A stretch of 64,000 nt of DNA from an uncultured Oscillospiraceae bacterium (GTDB lineage Bacteria > Bacillota > Clostridia > Oscillospirales > Oscillospiraceae), in the NCBI GenBank assembly GCA_944385415.1, contig CALWXC010000002.1, positions 1 to 64,000 on the forward strand, read 5' to 3'. The translations under genes were made by a program, and so were the position numbers. Position 1 is the first letter of the stretch. Each line of letters begins with the position of its first letter. The notes below the pieces were generated by a model, which was given only the letters and a program-made list of their open reading frames with translations, made no database searches and was not told the DNA's origin. Positions 7,225-15,932 of this stretch are shown piece by piece.

Positions 7225-8601
7225 TCAGTCCACCTTGGGCAGCTGTGCCAGGCTGGCGGCCAGCTCCTCATCGGTGGGGATGCGGTCGGTCATTTCGCCG
7301 TCGTTAAACCGCTGATAGGCCACCATATCAAAGTAGCCGGTACCGGTGAGACCGAAGACAATGGTCTTTTCCTCGCCGGTTTCACGGCACTTGATGGCCT
7401 CGTCCATGGCGACGCGGATGGCGTGGCTGGACTCGGGGGCGGGCAGAATGCCTTCCACCTTGGCGAAATAGGTGGCGGCTTCAAAAACCTTGGTCTGCTC
7501 CACAGAGACAGCCTCCAGATAGCCGTCGTGGTACAGCTGGCTCACGGTGGAGCTCATGCCGTGGTAGCGAAGACCGCCGGCGTGGCTGGCCGAGGGAATG
7601 AAGTTGCTGCCCAGGGTGTACATCTTGGCCAGGGGCGTCACCATACCGGTGTCGCAGAAGTCATAGGCGTACTTGCCACGGGTCAGACTGGGGCAGGAGG
7701 CGGGCTCCACGGCAATGATGCGGTACTGCTTCTCGCCCCGGAGCATTTCACCGACAAAGGGGGAGATCAGGCCGCCCAGGTTGGAACCGCCGCCGGCGCA
7801 GCCAATGATGACATCGGGCGTGATGTTGTACTTATCCAGGGCCGCCTTGGTTTCCAGGCCGATGATGCTCTGATGGAGCAGCACCTGGTTCAAAACAGAA
7901 CCCAGTACATAGCGGTAACCTTCCTGATTGGCGGCGGCTTCCACGGCCTCAGAGATGGCGCAGCCCAGGGAACCACTGGTGCCGGGATGTTCGGCCAGAA
8001 TCTTGCGGCCCACCTCGGTAGTGTTGGAGGGAGAAGGCGTCACCTGGGCGCCATAGGTCCGCATGACCTCCCGGCGGAAGGGCTTCTGCTCATAGGAGCA
8101 TTTGACCATATACACCTGGCAGTCCAGCCCCAGGTAGGCACAGGCCATGCTCAACGCGGTGCCCCACTGACCGGCGCCGGTCTCGGTGGTTACGCCCTTG
8201 AGGCCCTGCTTTTTGGCATAATAGGCCTGGGCAATGGCGGAGTTCAGCTTGTGGCTGCCGGAGGTGTTGTTGCCCTCGAACTTGTAATAGATTTTGGCCG
8301 GTGTCTGGAGCTTTTCCTCCAGGCAGTAGGCCCGGACCAGAGGAGACGGACGGTACATCTTATAGAAATCCCGGATCTCCTGGGGAATGTCGATATAGGG
8401 GGTGACGTCGTCCAGTTCCTGCTGCACCAGTTCCTTGCAGAACACGGGCTCCAGGTCGGCGGCGGTCATGGGCTGATGGGTGCCCGGATGCAGCAGCGGG
8501 GCGGGCTTGTTCTTCATATCGGCCCGCACGTTATACCAGGCTTTGGGCATCTCGTGCTCTTCCAGGTAGATCTTATAGGGGATGGTGTGGTTGTCGGACA
8601 T
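7225..8601 (-). CDS. trpB: Tryptophan synthase beta chain, TrpB2 type
   Basis: 458 residues, longer than TrpB1 (about 400) and matching the TrpB2 group, with its N-terminal extension (MSDNHTIPYKIYLEEHEMPKAWYN). It joins indole and serine into tryptophan. The PLP Lys lies in NNTSGSHKLN. The catalytic Glu is in ETGAGQWGTALS. The phosphate-binding glycine loop is GCAGGGSNLGG. The ATG at 8601 has AGAAAGGAG upstream; codons further upstream belong to the T-box terminator. No trpA or other trp gene is adjacent, so it may salvage indole. Expression is set by the T-box leader. Confidence 0.93.
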   Translation of the reverse strand: MSDNHTIPYKIYLEEHEMPKAWYNVRADMKNKPAPLLHPGTHQPMTAADLEPVFCKELVQQELDDVTPYIDIPQEIRDFYKMYRPSPLVRAYCLEEKLQTPAKIYYKFEGNNTSGSHKLNSAIAQAYYAKKQGLKGVTTETGAGQWGTALSMACAYLGLDCQVYMVKCSYEQKPFRREVMRTYGAQVTPSPSNTTEVGRKILAEHPGTSGSLGCAISEAVEAAANQEGYRYVLGSVLNQVLLHQSIIGLETKAALDKYNITPDVIIGCAGGGSNLGGLISPFVGEMLRGEKQYRIIAVEPASCPSLTRGKYAYDFCDTGMVTPLAKMYTLGSNFIPSASHAGGLRYHGMSSTVSQLYHDGYLEAVSVEQTKVFEAATYFAKVEGILPAPESSHAIRVAMDEAIKCRETGEEKTIVFGLTGTGYFDMVAYQRFNDGEMTDRIPTDEELAASLAQLPKVD

Positions 8602-8641
8602 GGTAGTTGGCTCCTTTCTGTGGGGGAAGGGAAAAAGGTAT

Positions 8642-8918
8642 AAAAAAACGCCCCTGTCCCCAATGAATAAACGTTCATTGCTGGGACAAGAGACGAACCT
8701 CTTGCGGTGCCACCCGGCTTGGCGCAGTGCGCCCACTCTGTGCGTACTAACATACGCTGCTGTTGGTAACGGAGTGCCTCTCCGGCTTGCCTACTGCCAA
8801 AGGGTTCGGCTTGCCCTCAAAAGCCCATTCCCATCAGTTGCCCTCACCGCCTCACACCACCCGGCGGCTCTCTGAAGAGTTGAAACTGCGGTACTTACGC
8901 TTTCTCAACGGTTTGTCT
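8642..8918 (-). ncRNA. Tryptophan T-box leader of trpB
   Basis: On the minus strand the leader has the Stem I AG bulge (CAGAGAGCC), a distal loop with GGTGGTGTGAGGC, and a specifier region GGGAATGGGC in which TGG (Trp) is the likely specifier. The T-box bulge GGGTGGCACCGC follows near 8695-8710. Then comes a terminator hairpin, TGTCCC/CAATGAA pairing with TTCATTG/GGGACA, and a T run at 8642-8648. Uncharged tRNA-Trp would favour the antiterminator and allow trpB transcription. The specifier assignment agrees with the gene's product. Confidence 0.9.
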
Positions 8919-8924
8919 GGTTGT

Positions 8925-8953
8925 AATTTACCACAGCAATGCGACGATGTCAA
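8925..8953 (-). promoter_or_regulatory. Promoter of the T-box/trpB transcript
   Basis: On the minus strand, TTGACA (8948-8953) and TAAATT (8925-8930) have a 17-bp spacer, directly upstream of the T-box leader. Confidence 0.85.
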
Positions 8954-9132
8954 TAGGAAATTTTCTTTTTTCCTCCATGGGACAAATTCCCCCATGTTCT
9001 TGCAATTTTCCGCCGGTTCGTCTATAGTGGAAAAAAAGGGCCGGCGGATATTTCCCGGGAAGCGATAAAATGCCGCCGGGTGCAGATACTATGGTCACTG
9101 CCGCGGCAAAGCGGCGCAAGGAGGGGTACTAT

Positions 9133-10242
9133 ATGTCCGGAATCTATCCGCAGGAACTGGCGGAGATATTGAATCTGATGCAGCAGCCGGTGCTGCTGGC
9201 GGTGGGCGGGGAAATCATCTTCCGCAACGACGCGGCCATGACCGTCAGCCGTCCCGAAGCCGTGTCCCTGTCGGACTATCTGCCGCCCCTGGCATTGGAA
9301 CAGTACCGCACCGCCGAACCCGGTACTCTGGAGCTGACAGTGGAGCTGCTGGACGGCGCCCACAGCGCCGTGGTCCGCAAGGGCGGGTCCTATGACACCA
9401 TCGCCGTCCGGCCCAAGGCCCAGTCCGACGCCCTGCGGTTCGATGCCATGACCTCGGTGGCCCGGGCCGTGCGCCGGGATCTGACGGCGCTCTTTGACTC
9501 TGCTGCCGGGCTGTTTCCCCTGTTGGAGGAACTGGAGGACCCGGATATCCAGGACAAGACCGCCCGCTTCAACCAGGGCCTGTACCGGCTGCTGCGGCTG
9601 TCGGGTAATCTGTCCGATGCCGGGGCGTATCTCAGCGGTCAGGGACGGGGCTGCTTCGTCCGGCAGGATTTGGCGCAGCTGCTGCAATCGCTCCACCGGT
9701 CGGCGTCGCCTCTGGTGCGGTCGGCGGGACTGACGCTGGAATTGCAGCTGCCGGACGGCCCGGTTATGGCGGCGGTGGACGGGAAGAAGCTCCAGCGTGC
9801 TATCCACAATCTGCTGTCCAACGCCATGCGGTTTACACCCGCCGGGGGCGTTATTACCCTGTCCCTGGTGGACTACGGCCACGCGGCCCATATTACCGTC
9901 CGGGACAATGGTGAGGGCATGAGTCCGGCCCAGCTGTCCCGCATGTTTGACCACTATGAGGACCGGGAGCCGGGCTTCGGAGATGACCGCTGGGGCGTGG
10001 GGCTGGGTCTGCCCCTGGTGCGGATGATTGCCAATCTCCACGGCGGTACGGTGGTGGTCAACTCCGAACAGGGCCAGGGTACCACGGTCACCATGTCCAT
10101 CTCCCGGCGATTACAGCCCAGCGACGGCGACCAGGTCCGCAGCCCCATACACCAGATGGAGGACCACGGCGGCTACGACGTCCATGTGCTGGAACTGTCC
10201 GACGCCCTGCCCCGCAGCATCTTTGACAGCCGGGGCATGTGA
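9133..10242 (+). CDS. Orphan HATPase (histidine-kinase-like) protein without an H box
   Basis: 369 residues from the ATG at 9133, with GGAGGGG upstream. The C-terminal half has the ATPase boxes: N box (AIHNLLSNAMRF), G1 (VRDNGEGM), G2 (GVGLGLPLVRMIANLHGG) and a final GQGTTVTMSI. In the centre, where a dimerisation helix with H-E/D would be expected, the sequence DAMTSVARAVRRDLTALF has no His. There is no membrane segment, so it is cytoplasmic. The N-terminus may be a PAS-like sensor. No response regulator is adjacent. It may bind ATP and act by interaction, or use another residue. Confidence 0.75.
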   Translation: MSGIYPQELAEILNLMQQPVLLAVGGEIIFRNDAAMTVSRPEAVSLSDYLPPLALEQYRTAEPGTLELTVELLDGAHSAVVRKGGSYDTIAVRPKAQSDALRFDAMTSVARAVRRDLTALFDSAAGLFPLLEELEDPDIQDKTARFNQGLYRLLRLSGNLSDAGAYLSGQGRGCFVRQDLAQLLQSLHRSASPLVRSAGLTLELQLPDGPVMAAVDGKKLQRAIHNLLSNAMRFTPAGGVITLSLVDYGHAAHITVRDNGEGMSPAQLSRMFDHYEDREPGFGDDRWGVGLGLPLVRMIANLHGGTVVVNSEQGQGTTVTMSISRRLQPSDGDQVRSPIHQMEDHGGYDVHVLELSDALPRSIFDSRGM

Positions 10243-10251
10243 CTGCCCCAT

Positions 10252-10290
10252 AAAAAAGTGCGTGCTGTACGAAACAGCACGCACTTTTTT
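10252..10290. terminator. Bidirectional terminator between the HATPase gene and htrA
   Basis: The stem AGTGCGTGCTGT pairs with ACAGCACGCACT, flanked by A and T runs, giving a T tail on both strands between convergent genes. Confidence 0.92.
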
Positions 10291-10307
10291 CACAGTAAAG
10301 GAAGAGA

Positions 10308-11618
10308 TCAGAGACCGGCAGCGTCCATCAGCTGAATGGAAACCACATAATATTTGCCGTTGCGGTAGACGGTCAATTCCACCATCTGACCGGCTTTATA
10401 CTGATTTTTTGCCATTTCCAGATCTTCGCTGGTGGAAACAGCAATCCCGTCGATGGCGGTGATGGTGTCGCCCTGCTGCAATCCCTTGGCATAGGCGTCG
10501 CTGCTGGGGTCCACCGTGTCCACATACACACCCTCGGGGATGCCGTAGTAGACGCGGACGGCGGCGGGCAGGTCCCGGGTGTTGATGCCGATGGCGGGAC
10601 GGCCGGAAATATAGCCCTGGTCGATCAGCTCGTCAATGATGGGCTTGGCCGTGGCGATGGGAATGGCAAATCCCAGGCCCTCCACAGAAGCGGAGGTGTA
10701 GTAGGAACTCATTTTCATGGTGTTGATGCCGATGACCTGCCCATAGGCATTGATCAGCGGGCCGCCGGAGTTGCCGTTGTTCAGGGCGGCATTGGTTTGC
10801 AGCAGCGTCATGGTGCGGCCGTTGACGGTCAAATCCCGGTTGATGGCGGAGATGATGCCGTCGGTCATGGTGCCCCGCAGCTCTGTGCCCAGGGGGTCGC
10901 CGATGGCCACCACCATGTCGCCCACCTCCATGCTGTTGGAGTCACCGAACTCCGCCGGTGTCAAACCCTGGGCGTCAATTTTCAAAACCGCCAGATCGGA
11001 AGTGGCGTCGCTGCCCACCAGGCTGGCGGCATAGGTTTCGTCCATGGAGGTCAGAACCTCAATGGAGACAGCGCCGTCAACAACGTGGTCATTGGTGATG
11101 ATGTAACCATCCTCCGACATAATGATGCCGGTGCCGCTGGAGGAGCCGCTGCGTTGGGTGGAAATGATGGAGACCACGCTGGGGATGCACTTGCGGTAAA
11201 TGGCTTGCAGGCTCAGCCCCTGGCCGCCGTCGGAAGGCGTTTCAGGCAAGGGGGTGGGGGTTTCCGTGACCATCAGCTGTGCACCGCTGCCGGTGATGTC
11301 TCCGCTGGGCTGCAAAATCGCCAGATCGTCTCCGGCGGTCTCTGCGGCCTGCGTTTCCGCGTCGCTGCTGCTGGAGGGACTTTGGATGGACAGGGTCACA
11401 CCGCTGCTGGTTTGGCGCAGGTTGACGGAAAAGCGGCTGAGGACGGCCACCACGCCGCCGATGACCACCACCAGCAGCAACAGCAGCCACCACCCGCCCC
11501 GGTTGCGGCGGCAGCGGCGGGGAGGACGGCCGCTGCCATGACCATAGTAGTCTTCATAGGGATAGGGGTCTTCTGGGGTGGGGTCTGGTTGGTCTCCATA
11601 AGGGTATAACATGGACAT
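10308..11618 (-). CDS. Membrane-anchored HtrA/DegP-type serine protease (S1C) with PDZ domain
   Basis: 436 residues. The N-terminal cytoplasmic part is Pro/Tyr/Arg-rich, with one membrane segment at about 36-58 (WWLLLLLVVVIGGVVAVL). The trypsin-like domain has the triad: His in ITNDHVV, Asp in TSDLAVLKI, Ser in GNSGGPL. A PDZ domain follows (GDTITAIDGIAVSTSEDL). It degrades or refolds misfolded proteins outside the membrane. The start is the ATG at 11618 behind GGAGGG. It lies downstream of a two-component pair on the same strand, and the gap carries a likely response-regulator site, so envelope-stress control is likely. Confidence 0.92.
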   Translation of the reverse strand: MSMLYPYGDQPDPTPEDPYPYEDYYGHGSGRPPRRCRRNRGGWWLLLLLVVVIGGVVAVLSRFSVNLRQTSSGVTLSIQSPSSSSDAETQAAETAGDDLAILQPSGDITGSGAQLMVTETPTPLPETPSDGGQGLSLQAIYRKCIPSVVSIISTQRSGSSSGTGIIMSEDGYIITNDHVVDGAVSIEVLTSMDETYAASLVGSDATSDLAVLKIDAQGLTPAEFGDSNSMEVGDMVVAIGDPLGTELRGTMTDGIISAINRDLTVNGRTMTLLQTNAALNNGNSGGPLINAYGQVIGINTMKMSSYYTSASVEGLGFAIPIATAKPIIDELIDQGYISGRPAIGINTRDLPAAVRVYYGIPEGVYVDTVDPSSDAYAKGLQQGDTITAIDGIAVSTSEDLEMAKNQYKAGQMVELTVYRNGKYYVVSIQLMDAAGL

Positions 11619-11650
11619 AAGCGGCCCTCCTTTCACGGTGAAAAGTTGTG

Positions 11651-11698
11651 AGTATAGTATATCCATCCCAGTGGGGAAAGTGTTTAAGATTCTGTTAA
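11651..11698 (-). promoter_or_regulatory. htrA promoter with an OmpR-type direct repeat
   Basis: On the minus strand TTAACA-N5-TTAAACA (11698 down to 11681) forms a direct repeat with 11-bp period, the usual layout for OmpR/PhoB-family sites. Two overlapping TATACT -10 boxes follow (11651-11661). No good -35 is present where the repeat lies, as expected for an activator-dependent promoter. That the regulator at 13139 binds here is inference. Confidence 0.55.
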
Positions 11699-11711
11699 TT
11701 TGCCCGCCGGA

Positions 11712-13142
11712 TCACTTCCGAATGGGCAGTGTAAAGGAAAATTCCGTCCGTCCATCCTTGCTGGTGGCAAAGATATCCTCGCCGTGGCCCTCAATGATGG
11801 TCTTGACGATATACAGGCCCAGACCGTAGCCGTCCCGGTCCACGGAGCGGCTCTTGTCCATCTTGTGGAACCGGTCAAAGACCAGGGGCAGCTCCTCCGG
11901 CGGAATGGTGGGGCCGGTGTTGCCTACGGTGACCCGGGCCCGTTGCCCCTCGGCAGCGACACGGACCCACAGCTGACCGTCCTGGGGACAGAATTTCACG
12001 GCGTTGTCGGTGAGGTTGTAGATGACCTGGGTAATAGAATCGCTGTCGGCCCAGACCATCAAACCATCATCGGGCAGATCCGCCTCCACATCAATGTGTT
12101 TGTCGTTGATCTTCTGCTCAAAGGTAATGAGCACCTGCCCCACCGATTCCACAATGTCAAAGCGGCGCTTGCGCTGCTCGGGAATGCCCTGGGACTGGAG
12201 CCGGGAGATATCCAGCATGGACCGCACCAGCCGGGACAGCCGCCGCACCTCGTCGGATACGGTCTGCATGTACTGGCGGTGGCGTTCCGGCGGTATGGTG
12301 CCGTCCAGCATGCCGTCCATAAAGCCGGCAATGGTGGTCATGGGCGTTTTCAGCTCATGGCTGACGTTGGCCACAAACTCCCGGCGGCGAATCTCCGACT
12401 GCTCCAGGGAGGCGGCCATGTTGTTGAACTCGGCGGCCAGCTCGTGCATTTCCACGGTGCCGCCCTCATCCACCTTGGCACGGGCCCGCAGGTCGCCGTG
12501 ACCGAAGCGGTGGGCCGTCTCGGCCAAATCCTTCAGCTGCTGGGCCTCATATTTGGCCAGAATCGACGAGGCGGCCAAAGCCACCAGCAGCACCACACCG
12601 GCGGTAATGAGGAAGATCTGGAACATGGGGCCCATGAGCTGGGCCGCTTCTTCGGCGGGGGTGGAGACCACCACAAAGCCGATGCTCTCGCCAGTGGAGC
12701 GGGACACCACCGGCGTGGCCACATAGTATCGGGTATTGCTGTATAAATTCTCCAGGTCGCCCTTGGCATAGGTCTCGCCGCCCAGCAGGACGGCTGCCGT
12801 CAGACCGGGGTCCAGTTGGGTGCCCAGATGGGGACAGGCAATGTCTTCACAGGAGCAGAGAATCACCCGGCCGTTTTCATCGCAGATGACGGCATCATTC
12901 TCCGCCACCAGGGAGGCAAAGCTGAGACTCATGCGGAAATCCCAGTTGTCCTCCAGCTGGCCCGTGGTGTCATAAGCGGAGGCCAGCTCCGCCACGGCCT
13001 GGGCGTTGTTGCTCAGAGATTCCCGGGCGGCGCTGATCAGATAGTTGCTCAGCAGGGCCCGGAAGCCCGCCCCCAGGAAGAGAACGCACAGCAGCACCAG
13101 ACCGGCAATCAGGCCGAACAGGCGGCCAAAGGTCGTTTTCAC
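11712..13142 (-). CDS. Sensor histidine kinase
   Basis: 476 residues. TM1 is about 8-30. An extracytoplasmic sensor domain at about 31-170 contains a Cys-rich stretch (CSCEDIACPH). TM2 is about 172-195, followed by a HAMP region. The dimerisation box NVSHELKTPMTT has the phospho-His at residue 262. The ATPase boxes are NLTDNAVKF, VGNTGPTIPPEE and GYGLGLYIVKTIIEGHG. It overlaps its response regulator gene by 4 bp, so the two are coupled. The signal is unknown; the Cys cluster may sense redox state or metal (speculative). Confidence 0.93.
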   Translation of the reverse strand: MKTTFGRLFGLIAGLVLLCVLFLGAGFRALLSNYLISAARESLSNNAQAVAELASAYDTTGQLEDNWDFRMSLSFASLVAENDAVICDENGRVILCSCEDIACPHLGTQLDPGLTAAVLLGGETYAKGDLENLYSNTRYYVATPVVSRSTGESIGFVVVSTPAEEAAQLMGPMFQIFLITAGVVLLVALAASSILAKYEAQQLKDLAETAHRFGHGDLRARAKVDEGGTVEMHELAAEFNNMAASLEQSEIRRREFVANVSHELKTPMTTIAGFMDGMLDGTIPPERHRQYMQTVSDEVRRLSRLVRSMLDISRLQSQGIPEQRKRRFDIVESVGQVLITFEQKINDKHIDVEADLPDDGLMVWADSDSITQVIYNLTDNAVKFCPQDGQLWVRVAAEGQRARVTVGNTGPTIPPEELPLVFDRFHKMDKSRSVDRDGYGLGLYIVKTIIEGHGEDIFATSKDGRTEFSFTLPIRK

Positions 13143-13828
13143 TGTGTATTGGCCTCGAATTTATAGCCCACGCCCCAGACGGTCTTGAGGCTCCACTGAT
13201 CGGATACGCCTTCCAGCTTTTCCCGCAGCCGCTTGATATGGACGTCCACGGTGCGGCTGTCGCCGAAGTAATCGAAGCCCCACACCTCATCCAGCAGCTG
13301 ATTGCGGGTGTAGACCCGGTTGGGACTGGCGGCCAGATGGTACAGCAGTTCCATTTCCTTGGGGGGCGTGTCCACTTTTTTGCCGTCCACCACCAGCTCA
13401 AAGGAGTCCAAATCAATGATCAGCTTGTCATAGACCAGCCGCTTGCGGGGGGACTCCTCCGGCAGAGCGCCGCGGCGCAGCACCGCTTCAATGCGGGCCA
13501 GAACCTCTTTCATTTCAAAAGGCTTGGTAATATAGTCGTCGGCGCCCATTTTCAGGCCCGAGACCTTGTCCACGGTCTCGCCTTTGGCTGTCAGCATGAT
13601 GATGGGCACCTGGGAGGACTGACGAATGGTACGGCAGACGCCCCAGCCGTCCAGGCCTGGCAGCATGATGTCCAGCAGCACCAGGTCCGGCTCGCCGGTG
13701 CGGAACAGCTCCACGCCCTTGAGACCGTCGGCGGCCGTCAGAACGCGGTACCCCTCTTTTTCCAGATAGAGACGCAGAAGTTCGGCGATGTTGGAGTCAT
13801 CCTCTACCACCAGAACGGTTTTTGCCAT
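13139..13828 (-). CDS. OmpR/PhoB-family response regulator
   Basis: 229 residues. In the receiver domain (about 1-120), the acidic pair is D10/D11, the phospho-acceptor is D53 in LLDIMLPGLDGW, and K is in DDYITKPFE. The winged-helix DNA-binding domain is about 130-226 (PPKEMELLYHLAASPNRVYTR; DVHIKRLREKLE; TVWGVGYKFE). It is translated just before the kinase (ATGA-type overlap at 13139-13142). It probably activates htrA downstream. Confidence 0.95.
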   Translation of the reverse strand: MAKTVLVVEDDSNIAELLRLYLEKEGYRVLTAADGLKGVELFRTGEPDLVLLDIMLPGLDGWGVCRTIRQSSQVPIIMLTAKGETVDKVSGLKMGADDYITKPFEMKEVLARIEAVLRRGALPEESPRKRLVYDKLIIDLDSFELVVDGKKVDTPPKEMELLYHLAASPNRVYTRNQLLDEVWGFDYFGDSRTVDVHIKRLREKLEGVSDQWSLKTVWGVGYKFEANTQ

Positions 13829-13964
13829 GGAAAACCCCTCCTTGTGAATTCGTTTTTTTCATTATACCCCCCGGACTCTTCCGGCGGGTGAACAATTTGT
13901 AAAAGATGGGGTGAAGATGACCGGATTCCCAGTGGTTTTTCCAGAGATTCCGCGAAAAAAATCC

Positions 13965-13993
13965 TTGTCACTCCCGAAAAACCGTGTTATATT
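13965..13993 (+). promoter_or_regulatory. Promoter of typA
   Basis: TTGTCA (13965-13970) and TATATT (13988-13993) with a 17-bp spacer, about 50 bp upstream of the typA start. Confidence 0.75.
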
Positions 13994-14049
13994 ATAAAAT
14001 TGAGAGATTATTGAAAAAATGAAACAACCGAAGGGAGCGACCGTTTTAT

Positions 14050-15867
14050 ATGGCGCAGGAAAACATTCGCAACATTGCAATCATCGCCCACGTCGACCAC
14101 GGCAAGACGACGCTGGTGGATCAGATGCTCAAGCAGGGCGGTGTCTACCGCGAGAACCAGGCCGTCGTGGACCGGGTGATGGACTCCGGCGATTTGGAGC
14201 GGGAACGCGGCATCACGATCCTGGCCAAGAATACCGCCGTCCACTATAACGGCGTGAAAATCAATATTGTCGATACTCCGGGCCACGCCGACTTCTCCGG
14301 CGAGGTGGAGCGCATTCTCAAGATGGTGGACGGCGTTCTGCTGCTGGTGGATGCCGCCGAAGGCCCCATGCCCCAGACCCGTTTCGTGCTGCAAAAGGCG
14401 CTGGAACTGGGCCACAAGGTCATCGTTGTGGTCAACAAGATTGACCGTCCCGACCAGCGCATTGACGAGGTCTGCGATGAGGTTTTGGAGCTGCTGCTGG
14501 ACCTGGACGCCACTCAGGAGCAATTCGATTCTCCCACCATTTTCTGCTCTGCCCGTCAGGGTATCAGCAGCTATGCCCCCCATGTGCCCGGCACGGATTT
14601 GAAGCCCCTGTTTGACACCATCATCGAGTATATCGATCCCCCCAAGGGCGACGAGAACGGCCCCTTGCAGGTGCTGGTCAGCTCCATCGATTACAATGAG
14701 TTTGTGGGCCGTATCGCCATTGGCCGCGTGGAGCGGGGCGTCATCCGGCAGAACCAGGAGATTGTGGTCTGCGACTACCACGACCCCGATGTGAAGCAGA
14801 AAGCCAAGGTGGTGGCCCTGTACGAGTATACGGGCCTGGGCCGCAGCCCCATCGAGTCCGCTTCCGCCGGTGAGATTGTGGCGTTTTCCGGCATCTCCGA
14901 TATCACCATCGGCCGCACCATCTGCGCCCCGGATACGGTGGAGCCCCTGCCCTTCGTCAAGATCAGCGAGCCCACCATTGAGATGACCTTCTCCGTCAAC
15001 GACTCTCCCTTTGCTGGACGCGAGGGCAAGTTCGTCACCTCGAGAAATCTCCGCGACCGCCTGGAAAAGGAACTGCTGAAGGACGTTTCCCTGCGGGTCA
15101 CCGAGCAGAGCGCCGACGCCTTCAACGTGGCGGGCCGTGGTGAGATGCACCTGTCCATCCTCATTGAGACCATGCGCCGTGAGGGCTACGAGTTCCAGGT
15201 GTCCACGCCCCGCGTGCTGACCCAGGAGATCGACGGCAAGGTGTGCGAACCCATTGAACGGCTGGTGGCTGACGTGCCCGAGTTTGCCGTGGGCGCTGTC
15301 ATCGACAAGATCAACCAGAGAAAGGGCGAGCTCATGGCCATGAACCCCGTGGGCAGCCGCATGCGTCTGGAATTCCTGGTCCCCTCCCGCGGCCTCTTCG
15401 GCTACCGCAGCGAGTTCCTGACCGATACACACGGCGAGGGCATTATGGCCTCCCGTCTGGAGACCTTCGCCCCCCTCAAGGGTGAGATCGACCGCCGCAA
15501 GACCGGCTCCCTGGTGTCCTTTGAGACCGGCGAGGCCGTTACCTACGGTCTGTACAACGCCCAGGAGCGCGGCCAGCTGTTCATCGGTGCCGGCACGCCT
15601 GTCTATGCCGGTATGGTGGTGGGCATCTGCTCCCGCAACGAGGATATGTCCGTCAACGTCTGCAAGAAAAAGCAGCTGACCAATACCCGCGCCGCCGGTT
15701 CCGACGACGCCCTGCGCCTGACGCCGCCCAGAATCATGAGCCTGGAGCAGTGCCTGGAATATCTGGCCGACGACGAGCTGTTGGAGGTCACGCCCCAGAC
15801 CCTGCGCATCCGCAAGCGCATTCTGGACCACTCCGAACGGATGAAGGCCCTCAAGGGCAAGGGTTAA
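14050..15867 (+). CDS. typA: Translational GTPase TypA/BipA
   Basis: 605 residues, full length. GTPase motifs: G1 [11 protein letters not shown]3 DTPGHADF, G4 NKIDR. EF-G-like domains III and V follow, with the TypA-specific C-terminal part ([19 protein letters not shown]). It binds the ribosome and aids 50S assembly and stress or cold adaptation. It is a single gene, with a promoter upstream and a terminator just after. Confidence 0.97.
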   Translation: MAQENIRNIAIIAHVDHGKTTLVDQMLKQGGVYRENQAVVDRVMDSGDLERERGITILAKNTAVHYNGVKINIVDTPGHADFSGEVERILKMVDGVLLLVDAAEGPMPQTRFVLQKALELGHKVIVVVNKIDRPDQRIDEVCDEVLELLLDLDATQEQFDSPTIFCSARQGISSYAPHVPGTDLKPLFDTIIEYIDPPKGDENGPLQVLVSSIDYNEFVGRIAIGRVERGVIRQNQEIVVCDYHDPDVKQKAKVVALYEYTGLGRSPIESASAGEIVAFSGISDITIGRTICAPDTVEPLPFVKISEPTIEMTFSVNDSPFAGREGKFVTSRNLRDRLEKELLKDVSLRVTEQSADAFNVAGRGEMHLSILIETMRREGYEFQVSTPRVLTQEIDGKVCEPIERLVADVPEFAVGAVIDKINQRKGELMAMNPVGSRMRLEFLVPSRGLFGYRSEFLTDTHGEGIMASRLETFAPLKGEIDRRKTGSLVSFETGEAVTYGLYNAQERGQLFIGAGTPVYAGMVVGICSRNEDMSVNVCKKKQLTNTRAAGSDDALRLTPPRIMSLEQCLEYLADDELLEVTPQTLRIRKRILDHSERMKALKGKG

Positions 15868-15885
15868 TCTCCCATATAGCAAACA

Positions 15886-15918
15886 AGAAGCCATCCCAAA
15901 CACGGGATGGCTTCTTTG
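15886..15918. terminator. Bidirectional terminator between typA and the amidase gene
   Basis: The stem GAAGCCATCCC pairs with GGGATGGCTTC around AAACAC, with TTT after it on the plus strand and an A-rich flank on the other side. Confidence 0.85.
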
Positions 15919-15932
15919 GTTTATCCGAAGGA

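Noticed and set aside
14008..15903. A 631-codon minus-strand frame opposite typA
   Set aside because: It is the antisense shadow of a highly conserved GTPase gene.
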